64,000 nt of DNA from Calendula officinalis (taxonomy: Eukaryota; Streptophyta; Magnoliopsida; Asterales; Asteraceae): assembly GCA_963853835.1 (NCBI GenBank), contig OY970833.1, positions 18,686,474 through 18,750,473 of the forward strand, given 5' to 3'. Position numbers and translations under genes: made by a program. This document shows positions 13,192 through 28,210 of the stretch, in pieces (the first letter of the stretch is position 1; the number at the start of each line of letters is the position of its first letter). The notes under the pieces are model-generated. The model ran no database searches, was not told the origin of the DNA, and saw only the letters and a program-made list of their open reading frames with translations.

Positions 13192-13621
13192 ATAGTATTT
13201 ACATTATCGTCACATCAACATTCTCTCTCCATTTACCTCCCTTCACTCTAGTGGTGTACATGTGATAGTTTAAGGTTCAAACTGTAACACCTCAATTTTT
13301 AAAACACTTTTGAAATCATTTAAAATACAATTTGCAACACTTCTCTGGTTGTCAAAAATACCGTTTAATAAAAACTTAAAACATTTATCAGAGTTTACAA
13401 AACACGGTGTTACAAAATAGATCATAACTATAGGCGGACGGAATCTACCTGCGAGCTCCCGAGCAAAACATCTCTAGGCCACTTCTAGTGCAACCTCCTA
13501 TCACTTCAAACCTGTACGTGAGTACATAGCCACAAAAACGAACGTAGTACGTGAGATAAAATAGGCTCGTGAGATACATGGGTTTTAAACCCGACAATGA
13601 TATATAAATAATCACACATAT

Positions 13622-13624
<3 letters not shown>

Positions 13625-13680
<56 letters not shown>
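13625..13680. repeat. (TA)n microsatellite tract 1
   Basis: Pure AT dinucleotide tract bordering the left end of inverted-repeat element 1. Confidence 0.95.
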
Positions 13681-15600
<1,920 letters not shown>

Positions 15601-17244
15601 GACAAGGGTTCATGCGAGAACCATTAGTATTGCGAGAACTGCGAGAACTAATAATGACCATCAGATTAAGTGATCAATGGTTAAGATTAACGACGGCAAA
15701 TTCATAAATAAAAGAATATACAAGGACTAAAAGTTACGATCTAAAGGGTAAATTTGTCAAATAAATGCAATCTAACAATGGAAAGAGAGTAAAAACCATT
15801 TTTATTTAAAATCAACCCACACAAATTCTGCAGATCTCTCTCTCGTTTCTCTCTCTAAATATGTCGTTCCAGATCTGCTCAACGGAAGATCGCCGGCGAT
15901 GATATTCTTTTTCTAGGTTTGTTTGAATCGCGGGTTCAAGATCTGTTGTATTTCTTGCGACCACAAAAACCCATCCGACCGTCTTCCAGCGACCTTCTCC
16001 GGCTAGCACCGCCTCCGCCATGAACCCTCGTCTTCTTCCCCAAAAGTTCAAGAAAAAAACTTCTTCATCCAAATCTTGCGAAAATGTCCGTCGATATCTT
16101 TGACCGGTAATTGTTGCCCTTAATCTGCATAAATTACAAGTGTACTGATATCAAACAGACCTCTAATTTCGAGTTTATTTTTTTTATTTTTGAAATGATG
16201 ATGTTTTGTATTTAACAAAAATTGCTTGGTGAAAACTAAATTTTGTAGTATTATTTCAATTTGAATTCCTTAAACAGTATTTGTAATTGGTGATGAATGT
16301 AATAAGTTGACTCTAGTTTTTAATTGCTTTTCCAGTTTGTGTTACGAAAGGTTTGTGTTATGAAAGGTTCAACAGAGTGAAGAATAGAGGTTGAAGTTAC
16401 TTGAAAATAGGTTTTGAGTTTATATTCAATTAATGTGTCATAGTTTTTAATTGCTTTTCTGTTTTTTTGGTACGAAGTGGCAGATCTTATGCAACAAAAG
16501 TCTATGGTAATGCTAAAGAAATGGACCTCTCTTCATCAAATTTGTAATTTGTATATTTGTTCATTAATGTATGGTTTGTTAGTTTGTTCATTAGTGATAT
16601 TTTTATGTATTAGTGTATGATTGTTGAATTTATTATTCATATGATTTTTTTTAATGTACATCACTGAATATGTACTACTTTATTAGTTTTTTCATTAGTG
16701 ATATTTTTGTTCATCAATATATACACTGATTTTTATTCATCATTATGAGTTTGTTCATCAACGAACACTACGATTTTTATTCATTAATGTATGCTTGTTG
16801 AATTTATTATCCATAAGATTTTTTAATGTACACCACTGAATATGCACTACTTTATTAGTTTGTTCATTAGTGATATTTTTGTTCATCAATGTACATTGTG
16901 ATTTTTGTTCATCATTATGAGTTTGTTCACCAATGAACATGACGACTTGTTATTATGTAAAATACGTGTAATATTTAATTAATTATTGAACAGGTAGTTA
17001 AAACTTTATTTAATTAATTACATAAATTATTTTCGTATTTATTTACGATCCTATAAAGTAGTATGAGTAGTTAAGAGTTGATTTATCTAATTATGGAAAT
17101 GATAATATGTATTTATTTAATTGGATTAAAAAAAGATGTAAAGACAATCTTACCCTTAGATATTAAAAAAGTAATTAGATTAAATGAATGGTCAGGATTA
17201 GTTCTCGCAGTTCTCGCAATATTAATGGTTCTCGCATGAACCCT

Positions 17245-17247
<3 letters not shown>
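15601..17247. mobile_element. TA-microsatellite-flanked inverted-repeat element 2
   Basis: Left end GGGTTCATGCGAGAACCATT and the inverse at the right end (GGTTCTCGCATGAACCC) pair for about 58 bp, through GCGAGAACTGCGAGAACTA. (TA)n lies on both sides. Interior: a GC-richer part near 15830-16080 with an 86-codon minus-strand frame of no recognised family, then a ~171-bp tandem duplication (16628-16945). Confidence 0.8.
16628..16945. repeat. Two-unit ~171-bp tandem repeat inside element 2
   Basis: The phrase AATTTATTAT-CATA-GATTTT recurs at 16628 and 16799, each followed by the same series of 'gttcatta'/'gttcatca' phrases. Confidence 0.7.
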
Positions 17248-17322
<75 letters not shown>

Positions 17323-17325
17323 TAC

Positions 17326-17366
<41 letters not shown>

Positions 17367-17368
17367 TA

Positions 17369-17452
<84 letters not shown>
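17248..17452. repeat. (TA)n microsatellite tract 3
   Basis: About 205 bp of AT dinucleotides with regular TACATA/TGTACATA interruptions, lying between inverted-repeat elements 2 and 3. Confidence 0.95.
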
Positions 17453-17454
<2 letters not shown>

Positions 17455-17839
17455 TGGGATCCGGTGAGTACTCCAAAAACGGTGAGGACTCGCGAGGACA
17501 CCTCAAAAAAATTTCAAAAAATTCTGAAAAAATATATATAACTCCCCATGATTATTACTACGTTTGACAAAAAAACAAATTTTGAAAAAAAAAATTATGA
17601 TCCACTTTTTTTTGCGGATCATAACAATGATCCATATTTTTTTGTGGATCATTATTATGATCCATTTTTTTTTTTGGATCATTTTTGAAATTTTTTATTT
17701 TTTATTTTAATCTTATAGGCTGCGATTTTGATATTTAAAAAAGAAATTTTTTTGAAAAACGTTTGTTTTGGATCATTTTTAGAGTTTTTTTTGGAGTACT
17801 CGCAGTCCTTACCGGGAAAAGAGTCCTCACTGGATCCGG

Positions 17840-17843
<4 letters not shown>
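17453..17843. mobile_element. TA-microsatellite-flanked inverted-repeat element 3
   Basis: Left end GGGATCCGGTGAG...ACTCCAAAAA and right end TTTTTTGGAGTACTC...CACTGGATCC are inverted but diverged, with (TA)n on both sides. The interior (17600-17690) carries at least three small palindromes of the form ATGATCC-T(n)-GGATCAT. About 390 bp, non-coding. Confidence 0.7.

Positions 17844-17931
<88 letters not shown>
17844..17931. repeat. (TA)n microsatellite tract 4
   Basis: Pure AT dinucleotides between element 3 and the resumed LTR-like sequence. Confidence 0.95.
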
Positions 17932-17935
<4 letters not shown>

Positions 17936-19850
17936 AGTTACCTCCGCGATAACCCTAACATATTCAATCATACATCGGTTAACTCCTTGGTAACCCCATC
18001 ACATTCATTCATAGCCTATTCGACCCATCAAGTTGATCAGAATGCCTCCAATCCAACGAGATCCCAGTTTTGTCCTACTAACCGGAATGCTTCCGATCCA
18101 GTAGAACCCCCATTGTCACCGTGTCCAAGCAAGGTGACCCATTTTATCTTGCTAATCAAAAAGCCTCCAATCTAGCAAGATCCAACATTTCGTTGGGTGA
18201 TCGGAATGCCTCCAATCCATCAGTTTAAAGATACCGTGATAACCAGAATGCCTCTGAATCTATCACGTACCTGTCCTATCTCAATCTACCCGTTATAACC
18301 ATTACATGTGACTATATGTCACATCTATCAACAATGCCGTATGGCCGTCATGAAGGGTTTCATTAACACTGATTGGCCACATGGGTCAACCTCCTAGTCA
18401 CTTGGTTCGAACCTCACTGACCAAGAACATGAACTTGTTCTTGACCGGTTAAAACCAACTAGCTGATTTAATCCGTAAAAGCGGAACTGAGATTAAACCT
18501 AATCCTTAAACCCTAAAGGATTTGGATCTTGGAGATCTAGATTAGATTAACAAGAAAGAAACCTTGTACGAAAAACCCGAACACACACAATGCTTGTGTG
18601 GTTCGTTCGACCATCAACCAAAGAACCCTAGGGTTCTTTGGTCGAAATTCGTCCAAGAGGGAGAAGGAGGAAAAATGGTTTCCCAAAACATACCTCGTTG
18701 TTTGCTTAAGATAGATCCACTGATGATGAACAAATCGAGCGATCGTCTAGTTGATCTAAGCAATGAACTTGAGCTTCAAGACTTGAAGAACACGAAGAAC
18801 GAAGAACACCAAGGATGGTGTTGTTCTTGCTCTCGGCCGAAGCCAAGGGGAGAGGGAATTCGTGTGATGCAAGGGGAAAAATAAAGGTTACCCTAAGCCT
18901 CTTATTTATAGATAACTAAGTTGCGCTTAGGACCCTCTAGTTTAATTAATATTAGATCTTTAATTAAACTTCCTTTTATCAATTCCAACCCTTATAGTTT
19001 AACTAGTTTATTATTGTTGCACTTAACTATTAAATGTCTAGTATTAATACACTAATAATTCGGTACCCATATACACGAATTATATACTTGTATTTATACT
19101 TTTAATAATTAATTATATAATAACCTTTATATAATTTATACAACAATATTATCCAATTACTATATGATTTAATAGCTTTAAATCATATCATGGATAATCT
19201 TTAATTAACACATTGTATATTTACTCAACTAGTAAATATACAACTACTTGTATTAATTAGTTAGTCAAACTAACCTAGTAATAACTTAAACTTAACTTAA
19301 TACTTAACTGGTTCATAATGACTATTATGAATCATTCCTCTTCGTAGTATCATTGCTTATCTTGCTCGTATTACATGCACTCACCGGTGTGACCCTTAAG
19401 TGTTTCGTAGGCATGGATGTATCATCATAGGTTGACTAGTGATACGAGCTACAGTGGCCTTCTAGATGGGCATGTAGGTAACCAACCCCATAAAAACAGC
19501 TTACGTAACCCAGGTATGGTTTATGAAAAACTCTTTAATAGCGTCTCCTAGTAAAGAACACTCCGTCTCTACTTCTTGGGCAACTATGTTAGGTTTATCC
19601 CTTGCATCACGATATTTGTGATAACGAATACGAGCATGGTAGATAATATCAACTCCTGTATTCGAAATCATTTCATGACTTCTTGATTCAAACTGTTGTG
19701 ATAAACGACAAAGAACAAATCAGTTCGTTTGGGCATGGCCATGCACTTTCCAGTTATCTCATCATGTCAAAGGACCCATAAATATCTCTCCTTAAAAGGA
19801 GGTGCAATTACCATCTTGTTATATTTCGATTCAAAATACAAATTCCTTTA

Positions 19851-20611
19851 TTCAATTTGTTACACCCGACGTCCCTATGTTAAACGGACGTATAAAATAT
19901 CTGTTAAGTGACCCATGTGCACTTCACATGATGGATACAATGATAATGCTATGTAAATAAGTGATCATGAAGTTCGATAAGAAAAAAATTCAAAAAAATC
20001 ATAAATACACAAAACACATACCGTACTGTTCATTACAGTCGTTTTCTTCATCATTCGTACCTCTTTCATTGCTCGATTGGTCCACCATTATTGAAAAAGA
20101 ATGGTTTTTTGAAGAACAACTAGAGTGGAGAAAATAGAGGGAAAGATGAGAGGGAATAAGTGAAGGGGCGGCTGGTGTAAATTGGGGAACACACGTTTGA
20201 GGGGGAAAGGAGAATTATCATTGTTCCCATCATGTAAGGTGCACATGAGTCATTTAACAAATCTTTTAGACGTCCGTTTGACCGAGGGACGTCGGGTGTA
20301 ACAAATTGAATACACCAAAGACTTCCAGTGTAATAAACGAAGTTCAAGGATCGTGGCTGTAATAAGTGGCAAACCACAGGGACCTTCCATGTAATTTGCT
20401 CTTTAAAAGGGGAAGGGAAATTACGATTTTGCCCATCATGTAAGGTGCACATGGGTCACTTAACGAAAGTTTTAGACGTCCGTTTGACAGAGGGACGTCG
20501 AGTGTAACAAATTGAATACACCAGAGACTTCCAATGTAATAAACGAAGACCAGGGACTGTGGCTGTAATAAGTGCTAAACCACAAGGACCTTCCGTATAA
20601 TTTACTCATTT
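19851..20611. mobile_element. Foldback MITE with one left arm and two right arms
   Basis: The left arm (19851-19934, TTGTTACACCCGACGTCCCT) is inverted in a right arm at about 20230-20403 (AGGGACGTCGGGTGTAACAA). The right arm is repeated in the same direction at about 20415-20611. Outer parts of the left arm are missing. The arms carry the 'gtgcacatg..tcattaacag' core seen in related foldback elements. Confidence 0.65.
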
Positions 20612-21915
20612 TAAAATGAATGAATATATTGAAAATCTGAGTGCATATAAAATGAAAAGCTATGTTTAAAATAAATACCATTATTTAGATCGCTTGATTT
20701 GTAGCAGCTGCATGGCCGGTCCAAAGTAGTTTGCTGCCATGGGAAAAATGATCAAAACATGTCCTTAGAAAAAAAATTAACATAAGTAGCGCACTATTTT
20801 TAAGAGATTGCAAACATCACCTTGTGCCATAATCACAAAATAGGGCACATAGATCACGGAGAATTCTAATGTCTTAAAAATCCCAAAATATTACAAAATT
20901 GTTAAGGTTTATAAACAACTTTTTAGTGTTGAGAAAGTTGTGGAAAAAATTTCATTGATTTCTTACATTTAAGTAAGACCAAAATGTTAAAAAAAAGTTT
21001 ATATTTGTAGTGCTGAGTATATATATAAAATAAAAGAGATGTGTTACATTTTTTTTAAAAGAAACCTTAATTATTATTATATTCATTTGATAAACCCGGG
21101 TCTTTAAATTAAAAAAATAAGATTATAAAAAAGAATTAGTTAACTTTACATATTAATCAATTTACTAACAAGAAGAAAAAGTATGCAATTAAGTGAAAAG
21201 AAATATAATTTTTCAAAACAAATTTTATAATGTTTTGAAATTATTTATCAAGATAATTATTTATATTGTTTAGGAAATTATAATACTATTTAATAATATA
21301 CATGTCTGAGTGTGGGCAAAGTGTAGGATTGAGTGTAGGCTTCCTTTTTGATATTTAAAACTCTTTAGTCTTTAGGTACGTTCCTCCAGTTAATATAGTG
21401 TGACCCATATGACAATAACTATGTGTTATCTTCTTCACTCAACCTAAACGTGACAAACATCCATTAACAAGATCTGAAGCTTCAACTTCTTATTATAATC
21501 CTTCACTAACTAGAAAAAAAAATACTTATATACGTATCTCAACACATTGTATCGAAAATAACGGATTTTAACTTTGATGAGCGAGTACACTCTATAACTT
21601 GGACTACACTCGCGATGCCCCTGAGCCCGATGATGCCCTTGCCCGTCGCACGGCTCGACCGGTACCAGATCCGGCCCTGAGCAGCTGATAACGTGCAGTA
21701 AGATAAAATTAGATCAACTTATATATTCATTCAACATTCTCATTCATATGGATGCGTGTTAAAAATTTACACGACAACCCCATATATAGCGCAATGGGTT
21801 AGTAAGACGACTCGTGAAATAAATACACATAATATGTATTTATGAAAGGTATAGATCTAAGCAAATAAAAAGACATTTAAGTTACAATAAAAATAAATAT
21901 TTTAGTTTTTCATTA
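20612..21915. other. AT-rich intergenic DNA, no gene seen
   Basis: No supported ORF. A short GC-rich patch at 21610-21690 (around CCGGTACCAGATCCGG) stands out from its surroundings, but no repeat partner was found in this window. Confidence 0.5.
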
Positions 21916-22687
21916 GAGTTAATTACACAAATGGTCCTTTAAGATGATACCACATTGCAAGTGTGGTCCTAATCTTTTAATTTCGACAAGTGTTGTCCTT
22001 TATGTTTACCGATTTTGCACGCCTGGTCCTTTAGGCCAAAGGGTGTTAAGTTTTTCTGTTAAGTGACCTCATGTGCAATGCACATAAGGGTATTTTTGTC
22101 TCTTCACACTCCATCTTCTTCCCCACTTGGCCACTTCATCTTTTCCCCCAAAATCAAAACCCTAAAGGTCAATCAATTTCACTCTCCTCTTCTTCTTATC
22201 AACAACCCTACCCTACCCTACCCTTTGTCATCGCCGGCGACCACCGCCGTACGCCACCACCGCCGTACGTTGCCGTCACTATCTCGCATCAAAACTGTCA
22301 GTGACCGCCTCGCCGATGCTACTGTCATTTAGGGTTCATGAACCCACCTCGCCGCCGTCGCCATCCCTAATCAACAGCTTCGATCTACCACCTGCCGTGA
22401 AGAAAATGAGGCGAGATTCGGATGGTTTCGTTTCTTCATCCTAATTTTTACAGATGGAGAAATCAACAACTTCGATTTACCACATGCCGTGAAGAAATCG
22501 CAGATCTGTACTGTGGATCTTGCAAATGAAGTGAGGGGCTTTAACAGAAAAAGTTAACACCATTTGGCCTAAAGGACCAAACGTGCAAAATCGGTAAACA
22601 TAAAGGACTACACTTGTCGAAATTAAAAGATTGGGACCACACTTGCAATGTGGTATCATCTTAAATGACCATTTGTGTAATTAACTC
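21916..22687. mobile_element. Pack-MULE-like element with captured GC-rich interior
   Basis: Ends GAGTTAATTACACAAATGG and its inverse, with arms of about 150 bp. The 9-bp flank TTTTCATTA is perfectly duplicated on both sides, as expected for Mutator-type transposition. The interior (about 22090-22540) is GC-richer and has an 89-codon plus-strand frame (22063-22332) rich in Pro/Ser/Arg, reminiscent of a captured gene 5' region. The source gene is not recognised. Confidence 0.75.
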
Positions 22688-22740
22688 TTTTCATTATATA
22701 GCAAAACTAGCTTCATAGCCCGCCCAGATGGGCAGACATG

Positions 22741-25607
22741 TGTCACACCCCGCCAAAAATGAGTTTTACTTCATTTAAAATGTTTTGCGGAAGAACGAGG
22801 GTGTAACGTTCATGACAACATAGCAAAAATTAAGTAAACAAACAAACACGCAATAATGAAAAATTAAAGATTGTTTCACTTTCCAAAAGTAGAAAGTTTC
22901 CAAAAATAGTATGTTTCCTAAAATAGAAATTGTTTTGAAATGAAATGATTGTTCGTAAACTTAATGTTTTAATCATGGCTCACGAAAATCTCAATGCTCA
23001 TATCCTCCAATCCACTGCACCTAATTACCTGGAAAACATAAATAGTAAAAGGGTCAACAAAGAATGTTGAGTGAATCCACAGGGTTAAAGTAAGTAAAGT
23101 AAAGTGTTTTGCTGCTCAAAATGTTTATTGTGAAAATGGTTTATGACTGAAAAGTATAAAGTTCAACACTCATATGATATGAGTAGTAAATATGAAATGT
23201 TTAGTGTAGTGTAGAATATCTACAACTACATGTTATGTTTATGAAGATGTGTTGAACAAATTGTTATGTTTGACATCGCATGAACTGTTATCCCCAACAG
23301 GTAGCTAGTCTATTGAGTTAATATACCAACCCCTAAGTCCACAATCAACACTTCAACTCCATTATGTTATCGTTCTTTTATGGATATACACTCCCGGAGA
23401 TGTCTTGGATAAAACCAAGTAATGATCAAACGTTCGTTGGGAGGATGAGTGTCAGCCAATAGTACTATCTGCATATCCAAGGTCTAGATCCACTAGTTAA
23501 TGATTGCTGGCAACCTTAGTCCGGTACAATAATTGTTTGTCATGCCAATGCGATAATGAAAATGTATAGATGTTGTGCAGTCATAGTAAAACAGTAGCAG
23601 TTGTGTTTATGTTTTCCACCCCAAAGTTTATAAAACGGTTAAAAGAGAAAAGGGGTCTGTGGACTCACCTGGGCAAAGCTTAGCGACAATCATGACAGAG
23701 GAATCCTTCAAAGGCTCCTAGCTTCCTAAACGATATAACTTTCTAATTAGACTAAGCTAACACAGGTGATTCTAGTTATAATATAAGATACATGTTATAC
23801 GTTTAATGTTATGTTGTATGTTTTGTGACATCGAATGAACTTGGGTCATTGGACTTTAATAAAATGAAATGAAATGAAATGCATTGGGCTTTATAAAATG
23901 AAATGAAATGAAATGCATTGGGCTTTATAATATGAAATGAAATGGGTTTCAAAATGAAATGGGTCTTGAAATGAAATGATATGAAATGAAATGGGTTTGG
24001 CTTAATGGGCCTAGGTTGGGGCTAAATGGGCTTATTGGGCCTAGGTGGGCTTACTGGCCCACTAGGTGGGCCACTTGGGCCTCATATTGGGCTTAGGTCC
24101 AATAGAGTTGGGCCATGGATTGGGCTTGGTCCCAATAGGTTCGGTTTGGGTATAAGTGGGCCAAAGGTTTGGGCTTTGGTCCAAATGGGCTTGGATACTA
24201 ATGTGCCGACTAAAGTTTGGGCCCGATAGACTAAGGTAGATTGATATGGGCCAAGTACGGGCCTTGGCCCGATTAAGTATTCAGGTTTGGGTGAATCGGT
24301 TGGGTCAAGATCCGGGCTTGACCCGGTTTGACTTGTAGGTCAAAATTGGTCAAATCTAGAGGTCAACAATGGTCAAAATAGTCAACAAAAATCAACTAGA
24401 TCTAGGGTTTCGGTTTTTAGGGTTAGGTTTCGGTCTAGGGTTGGCCGAAGGCTAAAACCATTCGGGTTTGGTGCTAGATCGGTCTAGGGTTCGAGTCTAT
24501 GGTTATGTTTGGCTAGATTTCGGTATTTTGGTAATAACGAGGCTAGATCTAGGGTTAGTCATATCAATGGTTCTAGATCTAGGGTTTATACAATTAAAAC
24601 AACGAATAAGAATGTATCAAACGAATCAATGAATGACTAGATCGAGTAATCCTTTGACATGCATGCAAGCATGCACGTCGGGATCAATATCATGCAATTG
24701 CCGAGACCTCTTGGCCTTTGGCCTAGGTCTCGGGTTCGAGTATTAGGACTGAAACAAATAAGAAAACAAATACAAAACAAGGAGAATTCGGTATACCTTT
24801 AGGATCGGATGAAGAAGATCAAGGGGATCAAAGGTTTCAGGTTGCTTGGGGATCGAACACGAACGGATGGAGGAGATGGTGTGCTTAGCCGAATTTTTGT
24901 AAAGGGATTTAAGGTTAAGGTGGTTTAGTATTTATAATGGAGAATTAGGGTTAAGAATAGGTGTTATAGTCCAACTAGGACTCTTTCAAATGGGGATTAG
25001 GATAAGAATCAAGGATCAAGATAAACATCAAGAGAAAGGCAACACATGGCCAACACCACAAGGGTGTTTCGGCCGAGTGTGGGTTCGAGTGGGAGAGTGT
25101 GGCCGGCCACATGGGTGGTCGGTCTTAGCTTGGTGTCGAGTTTAGAAACAAGTTCCATTCGAGTCACGTTTTAATTTAATTTGTTACGTTTATTGTCTAA
25201 CCGATAACTTATTGTTTTAGAAATGATTTAAGCTCAAGAGTGTCACCATAAGTAAATAAAAATGTTGTGTTGACTAAAATAGTCAAACACTGATGTATGG
25301 TGAAAATGTTAATTCGGTGAACTAGTCATGTGTTTGGATGCCAAAAGTAGAAATGAAACGAAATGAGGAAAGTTTCTAAACATAGAAACTTTCTAAATAT
25401 AGAAGTGATATGAAATGAGGAAAGTTTCTAAAAATAGAAACTTTCTATAATTAGAAATAATAGGGAACGAGGAAAGTTTCTAAAAATAGAAACTTTCTAA
25501 AATTAGAAATATTACGAAATGAGAAATTTTCTAAAAATAGAAACTTTTTAAATATAGAAAGTAAGAAATGAAAAATAGTAACATACCCAAAATGTCGAGT
25601 TGTCACA
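22741..25607 (-). repeat. Gypsy LTR, left copy (3' LTR of the element)
   Basis: Runs TGTCACACC to TTGTCACA in plus orientation, 2867 bp. Contains a TATAAATA box on the minus strand near 24928, AAATG-rich short repeats (23860-23990) and a GGGCC/TGGGC-rich stretch (24000-24280). Confidence 0.93.
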
Positions 25608-25622
25608 TTCTCCCCTGGTTGA
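25608..25622 (-). promoter_or_regulatory. Polypurine tract of the gypsy element
   Basis: Minus-strand purine run AGGGGAGAA directly before the LTR, the plus-strand primer site for reverse transcription. Confidence 0.75.
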
Positions 25623-25679
25623 AGAAATTTCGTCCCGAAATTTAAAACAAAGAACGAACAGGAGAGACAACGAGAAATT

Positions 25680-28210
25680 GATGTGGATGATAGGCAGTAC
25701 TCATATCGAGGCGAGTACCGAGAAAGTTTTGTAACGTTTTCCAAAAAAATAAAACAAATGAAGCGATTAGATATGATCGACATTGGCACTCCATGTCGAG
25801 ATACAACTTCCTTCAAGTGGATTCTTGTTAGATTCTTCATTTGATCAGTTTCCATGATCGCGATAAAGTGAGCTGATTTGGTTAAACGATCGACAATTAA
25901 GCGAATTGTAACATGACCAACAGACGTTCGAGGTAACTTGGTTATGAAATCCATTGAGATTTGTTCCCATTTCCAGTCAGGGATCTCTATTGTTGTAGAA
26001 AACTAGACGGTTTTTGATTTTTAGCTTTCACTTGCAAACACGTTATACATTTAATGATGTAGACTGCAAATCTCTTTCTTGATGTTAGGCCACCAATAAA
26101 ATTCTTTGATATCTCTGTACGTCTTGCCAGCACCGGGATGAATCGAATAGTTGGACTTGTGAGCTTCGTATAGGATGACATTGCGAACACTTCCATAATT
26201 AGGGACCCATATACGATCCATAAAGTATAGGCTTCCATCCCCCTTTGCTTCTAGTTGCTTCTCCAAAACACGTACGGCTTCCCTCTTCATGTTTTCTATC
26301 TTCAAGGCTTCAATTTGGAATTTATGAATTTGGGAGGATAGATTAGAAAGAATGGAAATCGACAGGGCTCGAACACGACGAGGTTTGGGCTGCTCGTTCC
26401 GACTTAAGGCATCAACTACGACGTTAGCTTTACCAGGATGATACTTGATCTCGTAGTTGTAATCATTTATCAACTCTACCAATATGCGTTGTCTCATGTT
26501 GAGCTCTTTCTGATCGAATATGTGTTGCAGACGCTTGTGGTCGGTAAATATCGTGCACTTGGTACCGTAGAGGTAATGTCTCCAAATTTTCAATGCGAAC
26601 ACCACGGCACCTAACTCGAGATCGTGCGTTGTGTAGTTCTTCTTGTGAATCTTCAATTGTCGAGAGGCGGAGGTGATCACCTTGTCATTTTGCATCAATA
26701 CACAGCCTAGCCCTTGGTGCGAAGCATCACAGCAACTACGAAATTGTCAGTTCCTTCGGGAAGAGATAGAATTGGCGTGGAACATAATTTAGATTTAAGG
26801 ATTTGGAAGGCCGATTCTTGTTTTTTGCCCCAGACAACTTCTCATCTTTTTGCGTCAACACCGTTAACTCTTTAGCCATCTTCGAGAAATTTTTAGTGAA
26901 CCTTCTCTAATAGCCAGTAAGACCAATAAATTGTCTAATTTCTGTTGGGGTCTTTGGAGCTTCCCAATTCTTAATAGCCTCGATCTTTGCAGGATCAACG
27001 TGGATTCCTTCCTCGTTGATGACATGCCCTTAAAATTATACTTCACGCAACTAGAAGTTACACTTGGACATCTTGGCATACCACTTCTCTTTCTCCAACA
27101 ACTCAAGAATGATTCTTAAGTGTTCTTCATGTTCTTCATTTGTTTGCAAATAGATAAGAATATCATCTATGAAGACGATGACAAATTTGTCGAGATATTG
27201 CTTACACACTCTATTCAAGAGATTTTTAAACACAGTAGGCGCATTGGTCAAACCACATAGCATAACCAAGAATTTGTAATGACCATAGCGAGTTCTGAAC
27301 ACTGTCTTGGGTATATCTTCATCACGAACCTTCAATTGGTGATAGCTTGAACGGAGATCGATCTTGAAGTAGAAACTTGATCCTTGGAGTAGGTCGAATA
27401 GATCATCAATACGGGAAAAAGGATAACGATTTATAATGGTAGCTTGTTCAATTCACAATAGTCAATGCACATACTCATTGAGCCGCTTTTATTTTTAACG
27501 AAAAGGATCGTAGCTCCCAGGATGAGAAACTCGATCGAATGAAACTAAGATCAAGAAGTTCTTGTAACAGAGAAGAAAGTTCTTGCATTTCAGACGGTGC
27601 AAGACGATATGGAGAACGTGCGATAGGAGTGAATTTTTGGAATCAAAACGATATGAAATTCAACTTGTCTCTGAAGTGGTAGTCTAGGCAATTTGCCAGG
27701 GAAAACAATAGGAAAGTCACGAATGATAAGAATGTCCTCAATCTTAAAATCTTTGGACTGCTTTGTCAACGACATGAGCAAGAAAGGCTTGGCATCCTTT
27801 ACAAAGATATTTTTGTGATTTCATAGTATTTATGATTTTGATATTTTTGTTTCTTTGTTCACCTTGAATTATTAATGTTTATGTTTTTGTTAAAGGGATT
27901 CGAATTTGTTTGTTGTGGCATAATATATCACTATGGTTTTTAGATAACCAGTTAATCCCTACGACGATATCAAAACTACCCAGCTCTATAAATATAAGGT
28001 CAATCTCGAATCTATGATTGTCTAGATTAAGCTAACAACTCTTAAGAAAATCTCACTAGACCAAAATAACTTGCCATCTGCTAATTAAATCTCATAACTG
28101 ACCTCTAAAGGCGATGATTTGATTTCCAAGAATCTTTTAAAGTCGGTCGATACGAAGCTCAAATCGGCTCTCGAATCAAATAAAATAGAAGCAAAATGAT
28201 TGTCGATAAT
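25680..28210 (-). pseudogene. Gypsy pol (PR-RT-RNase H-INT), broken
   Basis: Minus strand. Protease lies near 28200-27900, with the active-site triad region reading DSRADLSFVS (Arg where the family has Gly). RT lies at about 27640-26870, with RTRYGHYKFLVM and the catalytic FIDDIL. RNase H and tether lie at 26698-26390 (TDHKRLQHIF). Integrase has the zinc-binding start (GAGKTYRDIKEFYWWPNI, near 26100) and core MDFITKLPRTS (25954), then a short deletion and frame break after HGVPMSIISN. A stretch ending LGTRLDMSTAYHP is the last recognisable part before the polypurine tract, so the third catalytic acidic residue region and everything after it are gone. About 110 bp of AT-rich DNA near 27800-27915 also interrupts it. 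Cannot encode active enzymes. Confidence 0.9.

Noticed and set aside
15812..16072. 86-codon minus-strand frame in TA-flanked element 2
   Set aside because: No recognised domain, and its start and end do not coincide with any composition change that would support a gene; kept only as a note on the element.
17113..17541. Several overlapping frames of Tyr-Ile repeats (also at 15408-15605 and 17728-17993)
   Set aside because: They are translations of (TA)n microsatellite tracts and carry no independent evidence of coding.
24026..24229. Gly/Leu-rich plus-strand frame, repeated at 31134-31337
   Set aside because: It is the translation of a GGGCC/TGGGC-rich part of the gypsy LTR and runs against the element's direction.
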